38,223 nt of DNA from DATAFF01 sp036257595 (GTDB lineage Bacteria > Pseudomonadota > Alphaproteobacteria > Rhizobiales > Aestuariivirgaceae). The translations under genes and the position numbers were made by a program. Positions 28,250 to 36,643 of the stretch are shown here, piece by piece. The notes beneath the pieces are model-generated. The model was not told where the DNA came from, ran no database searches, and saw only the letters and a list, made by a program, of their open reading frames with translations. Location of the stretch: the NCBI GenBank assembly GCA_036257595.1, contig DATAFF010000078.1, positions 1 to 38,223 of the forward strand. Direction: 5' to 3'. Numbering within the stretch: the stretch's first letter is position 1; every line of letters begins with the position of its first letter.

Positions 28250-28394
28250 TAGCCGGAGGACGTTGAGATACTGCTTTAATAGTTAGGAGTGGAGCTTTTT
28301 TGGAACGGAGAACCATGCCTCAGCGGGTGATCGCCAGAGACACGATCGATTATTCAAGATCGAAGTACGGATGGTCAGTCGGCTTTGGGTCGGT

Positions 28395-29051
28395 TCAGCC
28401 ATTTCGATGCGAACTTCGAGGCGGTCGATTTGTTCGGGATCTGGCACTCCTGCGAGCTTCTGGCAGCGTCGCGCCAAGGGCTCGAAGCACAGCATCGACA
28501 ATCTGGCCGGCGAGGTTTGGTGCGGCCCCGCGTTCAAGAGTGCCACGCGCGACCTCGAGCCAGACACCAATGACGATGTCAGCAGCCAGTTCTATATCCT
28601 GCACGATCAGGCGCCCTTGGGCTTTAGCCTCGGCAAGATCGGCTTTGAGATTGGCGCGAATGCCTTCGCGGACGCCGGTGGGAGCTTGCGCGCTCTGAAT
28701 GACGAGCCGCGCCCAGAGCGGCTCCGCGATCGCCTTTTCCAAAAATTTCGTCAAACCGAAGGATAGGCGCGCGATGGGATCCGGCAGACCGAGCCTGGCC
28801 GGCGCGAGCAGGCCGTCAAAGCTCTCCCCGAGCTTGGCGCCGACGGCGGCGGTCAACTCCTCGATGCTCTGGAAATGATAATAAAAGGTTCCCTTCGCGA
28901 CGCCCGCGGCATCCACGATCGCATCGATCGTGAGCGCCTCCGGCGGCCGCTCCGCGAGAAGGATTTCTGTTGCCTCGAGGATTTGCGCCCGGGTCCTGGC
29001 ACGCCTTTCGCGCCCAATTTCTGCCCGTCGAGCCAGATCGATTTTAGCCAT
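28395..29051 (-). CDS. TetR family transcriptional repressor
   Basis: This 218-residue protein has the TetR N-terminal helix-turn-helix: RARTRAQILEATEILLAE, then TIDAIVDAAGVAKGTFYYHF at about 40-60. The C-terminal region is a typical variable ligand-binding domain, ending in a basic tail (RRSARSRTNRPPRSS). The ATG at 29051 follows GAGGT by six bases; a GTG two codons upstream would leave no spacer. It is divergent from the RND efflux genes, with a strong dyad between, so it very likely represses them and itself and is released by a pump substrate. Confidence 0.93.
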   Translation of the reverse strand: MAKIDLARRAEIGRERRARTRAQILEATEILLAERPPEALTIDAIVDAAGVAKGTFYYHFQSIEELTAAVGAKLGESFDGLLAPARLGLPDPIARLSFGLTKFLEKAIAEPLWARLVIQSAQAPTGVREGIRANLKADLAEAKAQGRLIVQDIELAADIVIGVWLEVARGTLERGAAPNLAGQIVDAVLRALGATLPEARRSARSRTNRPPRSSHRNG

Positions 29052-29084
29052 GCTCACACCTCATTGCAGACCTGCGACAACTTT

Positions 29085-29126
29085 CGACTTGACCATATAG
29101 TCGATTTGGACTAACTAGTCAAGTCG
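29085..29126. promoter_or_regulatory. Divergent promoters overlapped by a 42-bp TetR operator dyad
   Basis: Perfect 9-base arms CGACTTGAC (29085-29093) and GTCAAGTCG (29118-29126) face each other, with inner AGTC/GACT arms in the same symmetry. Each half also holds a 12-base pseudo-palindrome: GACCATATAGTC at 29091-29102 and GACTAACTAGTC at 29109-29120, starting 18 bases apart. Rightward, TTGACC (29089-29094), 17 bases and TAACTA (29112-29117) form a sigma70-like promoter for the efflux genes. Leftward, TTGACT (complement of 29117-29122), 17 bases and TATATG (complement of 29094-29099) serve tetR. Two repressor dimers here would block both promoters. Confidence 0.8.
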
Positions 29127-29211
29127 AGAGTCAGGCATCAGCACAAGCGGTGCCCGACCTCCAAGCATCATCGGTCAATCGTACTCGGCCGTTTCAGGCG
29201 GGAGATCCTCC

Positions 29212-30291
29212 ATGCGCCTATCACCAGGTCTGTTTCTGTGCACTTCCCTTGCTTGCCTTTCTCTCGCCGGCTGTTCCGAAGAGAGGACTGCCACTCCCAC
29301 TGCCGTCCGGCCGGTCCGGACCATCGTGGTCGAGCCCCATAAGCTTGCCGTAGTCGCGGAAGGGGCCGGACGCATTCATGCGCGCTACGTCAGCCAGGTG
29401 GGATTTGAGGCCAGCGGCCGCCTCATATCCCGCAATGTCGATGTCGGCGCCGTGGTCAAGCATGGCCAATTGCTCGCTCGGCTCGACCCCATCGACTACC
29501 AGAACAAGGTCAGAGCCGCCGAGGCCGATCTTGCGGCGGGCAATGCCGCAGTCACCCAGACCGCCTCGCAGGAGCAGCGCTATCGCATCCTGCTCAAGAA
29601 GGGATTCGCGACGCGCGCCGCTTACGAGAATGCGCTGAGAGCGCTGCAGAGCGCCCAAGCGCAGGTGCAAGCGGCGGAAGCCAATCTGCGGATCGCGCAA
29701 AACCAGTTGCGCTACACGGAGCTTGTCGCGCCCGATGATGGCGTGGTGACCGCGACAAAGGCCGATCCGGGCCAGGTTGTCGCCGCGGGCCAAACCGTCA
29801 TCGAGATCTCCCGCATTGCGGAACGCGAGGCCGTCTTCGACGTCGCCGCGGAGCATGTCGCCCGTGCGGCGCGAGGCATGCCTGTCAAAGTGTGGCTCCA
29901 GAGTCAGCCCGACATCGCGGTCATCGGTTCGATCCGCGAGATCTCGCCCGAGGCCAACAGCACCACCGGGACCTATGAGGTGAAGGTGGCGCTGCCTTCA
30001 CCACCCCCGCAGATGCGCCTGGGTGCCATCGTTGTCGGGCGCGCCGAAGCGCAAGGCCAGGAGGTCATGAGCGTGCCTTCGCTCGCTCTGCTCCAATCGG
30101 GCGAGGGACCGCAAGTCTGGGTCGTCGGCCAGGATGGAAAGGTCCACCGCCGCGGGATCGAGCTCGTCAACTTCACCGAGAAGTCGGTCGTGATCAGCCG
30201 CGGTCTCTCGCCCGGCGAGAAGGTTGTCACTGCCGGTGTCAATTCACTGGCGGAAGGCGACGTCGTGAAGCCCGAAACGGAGGTCAACTGA
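29212..30291 (+). CDS. RND efflux periplasmic adaptor (membrane fusion) lipoprotein
   Basis: This 359-residue adaptor links the inner-membrane RND pump to an outer-membrane channel. It starts with a lipoprotein signal peptide with lipobox LAGC (Cys22). A lipoyl half (GRLISRNVDVGAVVKHGQLLARLDP), a helical hairpin (about 95-160, rich in Ala/Gln), the second lipoyl half (APDDGVVTATKADPGQVVAAG) and beta-barrel and proximal domains follow in the usual order. Its TGA overlaps the ATG of the pump gene by one base, so the two are translationally coupled. No outer-membrane channel gene is present; a TolC-type protein elsewhere must serve. Confidence 0.93.
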   Translation: MRLSPGLFLCTSLACLSLAGCSEERTATPTAVRPVRTIVVEPHKLAVVAEGAGRIHARYVSQVGFEASGRLISRNVDVGAVVKHGQLLARLDPIDYQNKVRAAEADLAAGNAAVTQTASQEQRYRILLKKGFATRAAYENALRALQSAQAQVQAAEANLRIAQNQLRYTELVAPDDGVVTATKADPGQVVAAGQTVIEISRIAEREAVFDVAAEHVARAARGMPVKVWLQSQPDIAVIGSIREISPEANSTTGTYEVKVALPSPPPQMRLGAIVVGRAEAQGQEVMSVPSLALLQSGEGPQVWVVGQDGKVHRRGIELVNFTEKSVVISRGLSPGEKVVTAGVNSLAEGDVVKPETEVN

Positions 30292-33200
30292 TGACACGCT
30301 TCAATCTCTCCAAATGGGCCGTCAGCAACAAGTCGATTGTCGTGTTCCTGATGCTGCTCTGTGCCGTCGCCGGTTTCGGCGCCTATGAGCAGCTTGGCCG
30401 CCAGGAGGACCCCGATTTTTCGGTGCAGACCATGGTCGTCCAGGTCGCCTGGCCGGGTGCGACAGCGATCGACACCCTGAAGCAGGTCACCGACCGACTC
30501 GAGAAGAAGCTCGAGGAGACCCCGAACCTCGACTACCTCAAGAGCTACACCAAGCCGGGACAGGCGACAGTCTTCGTCTATCTCAAGGAGTCGACGCCAA
30601 AAAGTGAGATCGATGACATCTGGTATCAGGTCCGCAAGAAGGTCAGCGACATCCAGGCGACCTTTCCGAAGGGCGTCGTCGGCCCCTTCTTCAACGACGA
30701 GTTCGGCGACGTTTTCGGCATTGTCTACGGCATCACCTATGACGGCTTCAGCCCGCGCGAGGCCCGCGATTTCGCGGAGATCGCCCGGGCCGAGTTCCTG
30801 CGCGCGGCGGACGTCGGCAAGGTCGAGATCTTCGGCGACCAGGACGAAAAGATTTATCTCGACTTCTCGCCGCAGAAGCTTGCCAACCTGAAGCTCAGCC
30901 TCGACGATGTGCTGGCGGCAATAGCCCAGCAAAATGCGGTGGTGCCGTCGGGCATCATCAACACATCGCGCGAGAACGTGCTCGTCGATGTCACCGGCGC
31001 CCTGTTGACGCCTCAGACCATTGCCAACCTCAACCTCTCGGTCAACGACCGGTTTTACAAGCTTACCGACATCGCCGAGGTCCGCTCGGGCTACAGCGAT
31101 CCGCCCACCAAAATGTTCCGCGTCAACGGCAAGTCCGCCATCGGCATCGGCGTCAACATGCGATCGGGCGGCAACAATCTTACCTTCGGCGAGGGCCTCC
31201 ACCAGGCGGCCGAGCGATTGATGCAGCGCTTGCCGGTCGGCATCGAGCTCAAGCTCGTCTCCGATCAACCCGAGGTCGTGCGCGAGGCCATCGGCGAGTT
31301 CACCAAGGCACTCCTTGAAGCGATCGCCATTGTCCTCGTCGTGAGCTTCCTGAGCCTCGGTTTGCGGGCTGGGCTGGTCGTTACCCTGTCGATACCGCTC
31401 GTGCTCGCCATTGTCTTCATCGGCATGAAAGGCATGGACATCAGTCTGCAGCGCATTTCTCTCGGTGCGCTGATCATCGCGCTCGGTCTTCTGGTCGACG
31501 ATGCCATGATCACCATCGAGATGATGATCTCGAAGATCGAGGAGGGCATGGAGAAGCTGAAGGCCGCGACCTTCGCCTACACGTCGACGGCCTTTCCCAT
31601 GTTGACCGGAACGCTGATCACCATCTTCGGCTTTCTACCAATCGGCTTCGCCGCCAACAACACCGGGCAATACACCTTCTCGCTGTTCGCCGTCATCGCC
31701 TTGGCGCTCGTTGCATCGTGGTTCGTCGCCGTCATCTTTGCGCCGGTGATCGGGGTCGCCGTTCTGCCGTCGCGCATGAAGGCGCACGCCGCCGAGCCCG
31801 GTCGCTTCATGCGCGCCTTTGGCCGGGTGCTTGAATCGAGCATGCGGCATCGTTGGCTCACCATCACGGTTTCGCTGATCGCCTTCGGGGCTTCCGTCTT
31901 CGGCTTCGGCTTCGTGCAGCAGCAGTTCTTCCCGGCGTCCAACCGGCCCGAGCTCCTGGTCACGATGTCGCTCGTGAAGAACGCCTCGATCGCGGCAACC
32001 GAAGCAGAGACCAAGCGCCTGGAGGAGACCCTTGCCGGCGACCCCGACATCTCGCGTTTCTCGTCCTATGTCGGCGGCGGCGCCATCCGCTTCTATCTGC
32101 CGCTCGATGTGCAGCTCGACAACGACTTCATGGCCGAGACGGTCGTCGTCGCCAAGGACCTCGAAGCCCGCGACCGGGTGCATGCCAAGCTCGAAAAGCT
32201 TTTCGCCGACCAGTTCCCCGATGTCACCGCCCGCATCTCGCGGCTGGAGCTCGGGCCGCCAGTCGGCTGGCCGGTGCAGTATCGGGTTAGCGGGCCGACG
32301 CACGAGGAGGCGAGGCACTATGCCGATCAGGTCGCGAACGTCCTGCGCTCCTCCGGCCTGGTGCGCAATGTCAACTATGACTGGGCCGAGAGGAGCAAGG
32401 AGCTTCGCATCGTTGTCGACCAGGACCGCGTCCGCCAGGCTGGGCTCAGCTCCGAACAGCTCGCGCAGGCGCTCAACCGCGTGATTACCGGATCCACCGT
32501 CACCCAGGTCCGCGACTCGATCTACCTCGTCGACGTTATTGCCCGGGCTCAGGGCAGCGAGCGCTCGAGCATGGAGGCCTTGCAAAACCTTCAGATCACC
32601 ACCCCGTCCGGCGTCTCTGTGCCCCTGCGCGAGCTGGCAAGGCTCGAATACGGCCTCGACGAGGGTTATGTCTGGCGCCGCGGCCGCCTCCCCACCATTA
32701 CGGTCCAGGGCGAGCCGATACAAGGCGTGGAAGCCGCCTCGGTGAACCAGCGCCTTGCCGGCCCGCTCGAGGCCGTGCGCAAGTCGATGCCGGCGGGCAC
32801 CTTCCTGGAAGTCGGCGGGACGGTCGAGAAAAGCGAGCAGAGCAACGCCGCCCTCATCGCCCAGGTGCCGCTGATGGTCGCCCTCATGCTCACCGTGCTC
32901 ATGGTCCAGCTTGGAAGCTTCCGCCAGCTTGCGCTCGTCATCAGCGTAGCACCGCTCGGACTGATCGGCGTCGTCGCGGCGCTGCTGATGACGGGCAAGC
33001 CAATGGGCTTCATCGCGATCCTCGGCACCGTCGCCCTTGCCGGCATGATCATCCGCAACTCGGTGATCCTCGTACACCAGATCGAGCATGAGCGGGCCCA
33101 GGGCATGGATCCCTGGGAGGCGGTGATCTATGCGACGAAGCACAGGTTCCGGCCGATCATGCTGACGGCGGCTGCGGCGATCCTCGGGATGATACCGATC

Positions 33201-33389
33201 ATGCACGACGTGTTCTGGGGGCCGATGGCCTATGCGATCGTCGGCGGGCTCGCCGTTGCGACGGTGCTGACCCTGGTCTTCCTCCCCGCCCTCTATGTCG
33301 CGGTCAACCGCATCCGACCGAAGTTTGAAGCGACCGCTCCATCCGAGGCAGTCGCCGCGCACAGATTTGAACTGTCCCTGACTCCCTGA
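30291..33389 (+). CDS. RND family efflux pump, inner-membrane subunit
   Basis: This 1032-residue protein has the full AcrB-like plan: 12 membrane segments and two large periplasmic loops. The proton-relay pair of segment 4 is present (ALGLLVDDAMITIEMM). In segment 10, where AcrB has the relay lysine, this protein has Arg (ALAGMIIRNSVILVHQIE), which I believe is normal for this subgroup. The N-terminal RQEDPDFSVQTMVVQVAWPG is typical of HAE1-type pumps distinct from AcrB itself. It is coupled to the adaptor upstream and controlled by the divergent TetR. The substrate is unknown; hydrophobic drugs, detergents or solvents are usual. Confidence 0.94.
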   Translation: MTRFNLSKWAVSNKSIVVFLMLLCAVAGFGAYEQLGRQEDPDFSVQTMVVQVAWPGATAIDTLKQVTDRLEKKLEETPNLDYLKSYTKPGQATVFVYLKESTPKSEIDDIWYQVRKKVSDIQATFPKGVVGPFFNDEFGDVFGIVYGITYDGFSPREARDFAEIARAEFLRAADVGKVEIFGDQDEKIYLDFSPQKLANLKLSLDDVLAAIAQQNAVVPSGIINTSRENVLVDVTGALLTPQTIANLNLSVNDRFYKLTDIAEVRSGYSDPPTKMFRVNGKSAIGIGVNMRSGGNNLTFGEGLHQAAERLMQRLPVGIELKLVSDQPEVVREAIGEFTKALLEAIAIVLVVSFLSLGLRAGLVVTLSIPLVLAIVFIGMKGMDISLQRISLGALIIALGLLVDDAMITIEMMISKIEEGMEKLKAATFAYTSTAFPMLTGTLITIFGFLPIGFAANNTGQYTFSLFAVIALALVASWFVAVIFAPVIGVAVLPSRMKAHAAEPGRFMRAFGRVLESSMRHRWLTITVSLIAFGASVFGFGFVQQQFFPASNRPELLVTMSLVKNASIAATEAETKRLEETLAGDPDISRFSSYVGGGAIRFYLPLDVQLDNDFMAETVVVAKDLEARDRVHAKLEKLFADQFPDVTARISRLELGPPVGWPVQYRVSGPTHEEARHYADQVANVLRSSGLVRNVNYDWAERSKELRIVVDQDRVRQAGLSSEQLAQALNRVITGSTVTQVRDSIYLVDVIARAQGSERSSMEALQNLQITTPSGVSVPLRELARLEYGLDEGYVWRRGRLPTITVQGEPIQGVEAASVNQRLAGPLEAVRKSMPAGTFLEVGGTVEKSEQSNAALIAQVPLMVALMLTVLMVQLGSFRQLALVISVAPLGLIGVVAALLMTGKPMGFIAILGTVALAGMIIRNSVILVHQIEHERAQGMDPWEAVIYATKHRFRPIMLTAAAAILGMIPIMHDVFWGPMAYAIVGGLAVATVLTLVFLPALYVAVNRIRPKFEATAPSEAVAAHRFELSLTP

Positions 33390-33391
33390 GG

Positions 33392-33940
33392 ATGCAACCG
33401 ATGCATGGACCCCTTCAGATTACACGCGACTGCGCCGACCAGAGGCTCCTCGCCGCGCTCCAGGAAGCCCAGTCAATGGTGCGCGCCTATGACACGAAAG
33501 CGCAGATCCTTGGGGTCGGCTATATTCTCGCGCTTGGCTTGGTGCTGCATTTCGACGATCTCCTTCCGGCACGTGGGCCAATCGGCCCGCTGTTCATCGC
33601 AGTCGTCTGGGGTACCGTCCTCCTCCCGATCCTGCAGTTCGGGCAAGTGCTTTATCCGAGCCGGACGCGCGCGGAGAAGGATTTTCTCAAGAAGACGTCC
33701 GATTGCTCTGACCAGCGCATCTACTATGTCGATCCCGACTTCTTCACCAGTGTCGGGGACCTGGTCCACAAGGCCCTGACCTCCGACTGGACTACGGTGC
33801 TGGCCGCCGAGTTGCTCAAGACATCACGCGTCAGGGCCATCAAGCAGGCGCGTATCCGGCGCGCTCTCATGATGGCCGTCGTTTCTTTCATCGTCATTGG
33901 AGCGGAGCAGTTCGTGCGGAGCCTCGTCATCACCTGGTGA
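33392..33940 (+). CDS. Small membrane protein resembling Pycsar transmembrane effectors
   Basis: This 182-residue protein begins two bases after the RND stop, so it belongs to the efflux operon. Its plan is a short N-terminal helix ending in AYDTKAQILGVGYILALG (segment 1), a second segment (LFIAVVWGTVLLPILQFG), a soluble linker of about 75 residues, and a C-terminal basic helix (KTSRVRAIKQARIRRAL) leading into a third segment. The D-x-KA-x-x-L motif at the start of segment 1, the two-plus-one segment layout and the K/R-rich helix before the last segment recall the Pycsar effector (PycTM) domain. No nucleotide cyclase is adjacent. The resemblance is by eye; an efflux accessory subunit is the alternative. 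Confidence 0.6.
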   Translation: MQPMHGPLQITRDCADQRLLAALQEAQSMVRAYDTKAQILGVGYILALGLVLHFDDLLPARGPIGPLFIAVVWGTVLLPILQFGQVLYPSRTRAEKDFLKKTSDCSDQRIYYVDPDFFTSVGDLVHKALTSDWTTVLAAELLKTSRVRAIKQARIRRALMMAVVSFIVIGAEQFVRSLVITW

Positions 33941-34086
33941 GCCTAGACGGCGTCCCTCGCCCGGCTGCGGCCTTTTTGAAGATGGGCTTGTGAAACCATT
34001 CATTTCCTGGTTTGAGTGGCCGCGCCGGTGGACCATTCGCGTTTGTTCGATGCCGTACGAACTGCCTTTGAGAGGATTGACGAGCC

Positions 34087-35175
34087 ATGACTTCCAGCAA
34101 CGGTCAATCCAGCCAGATGGACGAGCTGCTCGCGACACCGGATCTGGCTGATGCGCTTGAAAGTGAACAGTTCAAGCGGTTCCTCGACCAAATCCCAATT
34201 GCCATCATTGTCTCGGAATTGAAGGGGCAGGAACGTATCGTTTACGCCAATCCGGAGTTCGAGAAGTTGTGCCGGCAGACCGCAGCCGAGGTGTCAGGCA
34301 AGCCGTGGAGCATACTGGACAAGCACCAGGGCGAGGAGGATCTCGAGCATGGTCTGGGAGCGGCGGTCGTGGAGACCAGCGATTACGTTGGCGTGTTCCG
34401 GATAAACAGTCCTGAGGGGGACCAGGTGCTGGCTGACGCTTATTCCAACATCATCCAAAATGATGAAGGCGTGCCGCTGTTTCGGCTGGTCGCTCTCGTC
34501 AATGTAACTTCACATGGAAAAGCGGAACGAGAGTCGCTCAAGGAGAAAATCCGCGAGAAGGACACATTGCTCAAGGAAATACAGCACCGCGTCAAGAATA
34601 ACCTTCAGATGATTACGGCCCTGATCCGTCTCGAAGCGCGCAATGCGCAAGGTGACATTCCGACCGAACGGTTCGATAGGCTCGCGGGGCGGATCGAAGC
34701 CCTGCAGTTCCTCTATGACGCTCTCGCTCCAGACGCGAAAACTGACGAAATTGATCTGGGCGTCTATCTCACTCAGATCGCCTCAGGTGTCATGCGTTCG
34801 TACGCCGGGGAGGGCATTCGTTTGGATATGAAGGTCGATAGCTATCCGGTGTCAGTGAATGTGGCCATGCCCACCGGACTGGTTGTCAACGAACTCCTGA
34901 CCAACGCGCTCAAGCATGCCTTTACTGGCCGTGAACGTGGCACAATCACGCTGCATAGCACTGCAGACAGCAAGGGTTGCCAAGTGATCATTGCCGACGA
35001 CGGCGTCGGACTTCCTCCCGGCGTCGAATGGCCCAAGCAGGGCAAGCTTGGCACCCTGGTGGTCAAATCGCTACGCGACAATGCGAAGGCGGCAATGACT
35101 GTCGAGTCAACTCCCGGAAAAGGAATGCGCGTGACCATCGGTTTTACACGGACCGCCGCGGCACCCGAGGGCTAG
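34087..35175 (+). CDS. PAS-HisKA_2 sensor histidine kinase
   Basis: This 362-residue soluble kinase has a PAS domain (about 30-140: FLDQIPIAIIVSELKG, then ERIVYANPEFEKLC). A HisKA_2-type dimerisation region follows with phosphorylated His167 (LLKEIQHRVKNNLQMITALI). The ATPase domain shows N-box VVNELLTNALKHAF and ADDGVGLPPG. Kinases of this type (the LovK/EL346-like group) often act in the alphaproteobacterial general stress response or light signalling. The PAS domain lacks the GxNCRFLQ cysteine motif of LOV sensors, so it is not a LOV photoreceptor. No response regulator or PhyR/NepR gene is nearby. Confidence 0.9.
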   Translation: MTSSNGQSSQMDELLATPDLADALESEQFKRFLDQIPIAIIVSELKGQERIVYANPEFEKLCRQTAAEVSGKPWSILDKHQGEEDLEHGLGAAVVETSDYVGVFRINSPEGDQVLADAYSNIIQNDEGVPLFRLVALVNVTSHGKAERESLKEKIREKDTLLKEIQHRVKNNLQMITALIRLEARNAQGDIPTERFDRLAGRIEALQFLYDALAPDAKTDEIDLGVYLTQIASGVMRSYAGEGIRLDMKVDSYPVSVNVAMPTGLVVNELLTNALKHAFTGRERGTITLHSTADSKGCQVIIADDGVGLPPGVEWPKQGKLGTLVVKSLRDNAKAAMTVESTPGKGMRVTIGFTRTAAAPEG

Positions 35176-35300
35176 ACCTGCGGTTTAGCACCTGTGGGGA
35201 TCTTGCCGTCGCAGCCGCCGAACTGCACTGTGATCGAGCCGTCCCCGCCTTTCCGGCCGGTGATATTGTTCACCCTATAGGCTTTGTAGGCAGAGGGGGG
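35172..35300 (-). pseudogene. Remnant of a DUF1254/DUF1214-type protein C-terminus
   Basis: On the reverse strand one frame reads AYRVNNITGRKGGDGSITV, then QFGGCDGKIP, then TGAKPQV and a TAG. The first part looks like the near-C-terminal block of DUF1254/DUF1214 proteins. The expected following block (a WNYTVRLYRPR-like stretch) is missing, as if deleted between KIP and the last residues. There is no start codon or upstream domain. It fills the gap between the convergent histidine kinase and AI-2E transporter genes and suggests past gene loss in the islet. The family resemblance is from memory. Confidence 0.4.
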
Positions 35301-35309
35301 TTGCCCGGC

Positions 35310-36437
35310 TCAGCGCTCACGTTGCGTTACCGAATCAGAGAAGATGGCCCACGCGGCAATGAACATTGCTGCGATAACCGGACCAATAATGAAACCGTTC
35401 AGCCCCAAAGTCGCAATCCCCCCAAGGGTAGAGATCAACACGACGTAATCGGGCATTTTGGTGTCCTTGCCCACTAAAACGGGGCGCAAAATATTGTCCA
35501 CCAGCCCAATGACGAGAGCGCCAAACACAAGCAAAACCACGCCCTGCAAAATCGATCCAGTCGCCAGCAAATAAACAGCAGCTGGCACCCAAACGAGCCC
35601 TGCGCCGACCGCGGGCAGCAAAGCTAACAGTCCCATCACCACGCCCCAAAGCACCGGAGCGTGCAGCCCGAGAGCCCAGAAGATCAGCCCGCCCAGCGCT
35701 CCTTGTAGCGCGGCCACGAGAATACTGCCTTTGATTGTTGCACGTATGACGGTAGCAAACTTCTTGAATAAGTCCCGCTCCTGTTCTGGCGGAAGAGGGA
35801 TTGCATCCTGGATACGCCTGGAAAGCGCGGCACCGTCGCGCAACAAAAAGAACAGCAAGTACAGCATGACGACGAGGCCAAGCACGAAGTCTGCCGCTCC
35901 TTGACCGACAGTGAGGGCTTGAGCGGCGAGGAACTGACTCCCTCTCTTCAGCGCGTCGGATATCCTCTCTTGCACCGCACCGAGATTCGTCAGCCCAAAG
36001 CGATCAAGAAGATTGGTGACCGATGCGGGCAAGGCATCTCGGAGTTGTTGAAAAAAGCTACCGAGGTCCAACTCCCCCGATTGAATCTTCTCGTAGAAGT
36101 CGGTTGCTTCCTGGACCACGACGGTCGCCGTCAGCGATACTGGCAATATCACCAACGTCATAATGATGAGGACCGTACTCAGTGCAGCAAGATTGGGATG
36201 CTGTCCGATCGAACTCAGCAGTCGCTGATATAGTGGTGCAAACACAATCGCCAGCACGGTTGCCCAAAGAACAGCGCTGAAGAACGGCCGAAGTATCCAC
36301 GCAAATGCTATCGATACAACAATGACCAACAGCAAAAGGGCACGGTCTTCAAGGCGCGGCACGCGGCTCTCCTGAACTTCTTGCCGTTGCAGGAAAGATA
36401 CGCTTCTTACGGCAGCCCTGTCTGCACTCACATCCAC
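35310..36437 (-). CDS. AI-2E family transporter (PerM/YdiK-like)
   Basis: This 375-residue membrane protein has the AI-2E transporter plan: paired N-terminal segments (ALLLLVIVVSIAFAWILRPFF), a third segment near LIIMTLVILPVSLTATVV, a soluble helical stretch (about 115-180), then four to five C-terminal segments with ALGLHAPVLWGVVMGLLALLPAVGAGLVWVP and the DNILRPVLVG motif. Despite the name, most members have no proven link to autoinducer-2, and some act as ion antiporters or general exporters. The base composition is more A/T-rich than the flanking chromosome. The start ATG (MDVSADRAAV) is the only good candidate. Confidence 0.92.
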   Translation of the reverse strand: MDVSADRAAVRSVSFLQRQEVQESRVPRLEDRALLLLVIVVSIAFAWILRPFFSAVLWATVLAIVFAPLYQRLLSSIGQHPNLAALSTVLIIMTLVILPVSLTATVVVQEATDFYEKIQSGELDLGSFFQQLRDALPASVTNLLDRFGLTNLGAVQERISDALKRGSQFLAAQALTVGQGAADFVLGLVVMLYLLFFLLRDGAALSRRIQDAIPLPPEQERDLFKKFATVIRATIKGSILVAALQGALGGLIFWALGLHAPVLWGVVMGLLALLPAVGAGLVWVPAAVYLLATGSILQGVVLLVFGALVIGLVDNILRPVLVGKDTKMPDYVVLISTLGGIATLGLNGFIIGPVIAAMFIAAWAIFSDSVTQRER

Positions 36438-36440
36438 TCA

Positions 36441-36631
36441 GGATGCCTTCGCCTGGCGATGAAGGACCCGGCGCGGATCGCGGCGCTCACTGTCCAAAAC
36501 GGTGACATCTACGAGGACGCACTCGGGCCGAAGTACGAAGCGCTCAACCGTATTGGCGCGAACCGACAGCGGAAGAATACAACAAGCTCAGGGCCGGTAC
36601 TACCAAGGAGCACTTTCGCGCAGAGTCTTAA
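36441..36631 (+). pseudogene. Frameshifted fragment of an alpha/beta hydrolase
   Basis: A frame reads LRLAMKDPARIAALTVQNGD, then IYEDALGPKYEALNR. This matches the block after the nucleophile region of haloalkane-dehalogenase-like alpha/beta hydrolases. After about 36550 the family sequence continues in a different frame as YWREPTAEEYNKLRAGTTKE, then HFRAES and a TAA at 36629-36631. So there is one frameshift. The nucleophile and the N-terminal half are missing on the left, and the C-terminal half is missing on the right. The piece ends 13 bases before the right tRNA-Thr repeat, consistent with truncation at the edge of the islet. Confidence 0.65.
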
Positions 36632-36643
36632 GTCAGTGATTGT

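Noticed and set aside
28283..28570. 95-residue reverse frame downstream of arfB
   Set aside because: It overlaps the end of tetR in another frame and has no start signal or family features.
31635..33362. 575-residue reverse frame inside the RND pump gene
   Set aside because: It is antisense to a convincing pump gene, rich in Arg/Asp/His without domains, as expected from high-G+C shadow frames.
33360..33392. Third possible tRNA-like repeat near the RND stop (TTGAACTGTC)
   Set aside because: Only about ten bases match the tRNA-Thr repeat and they are in codons; too short to be an attachment site.
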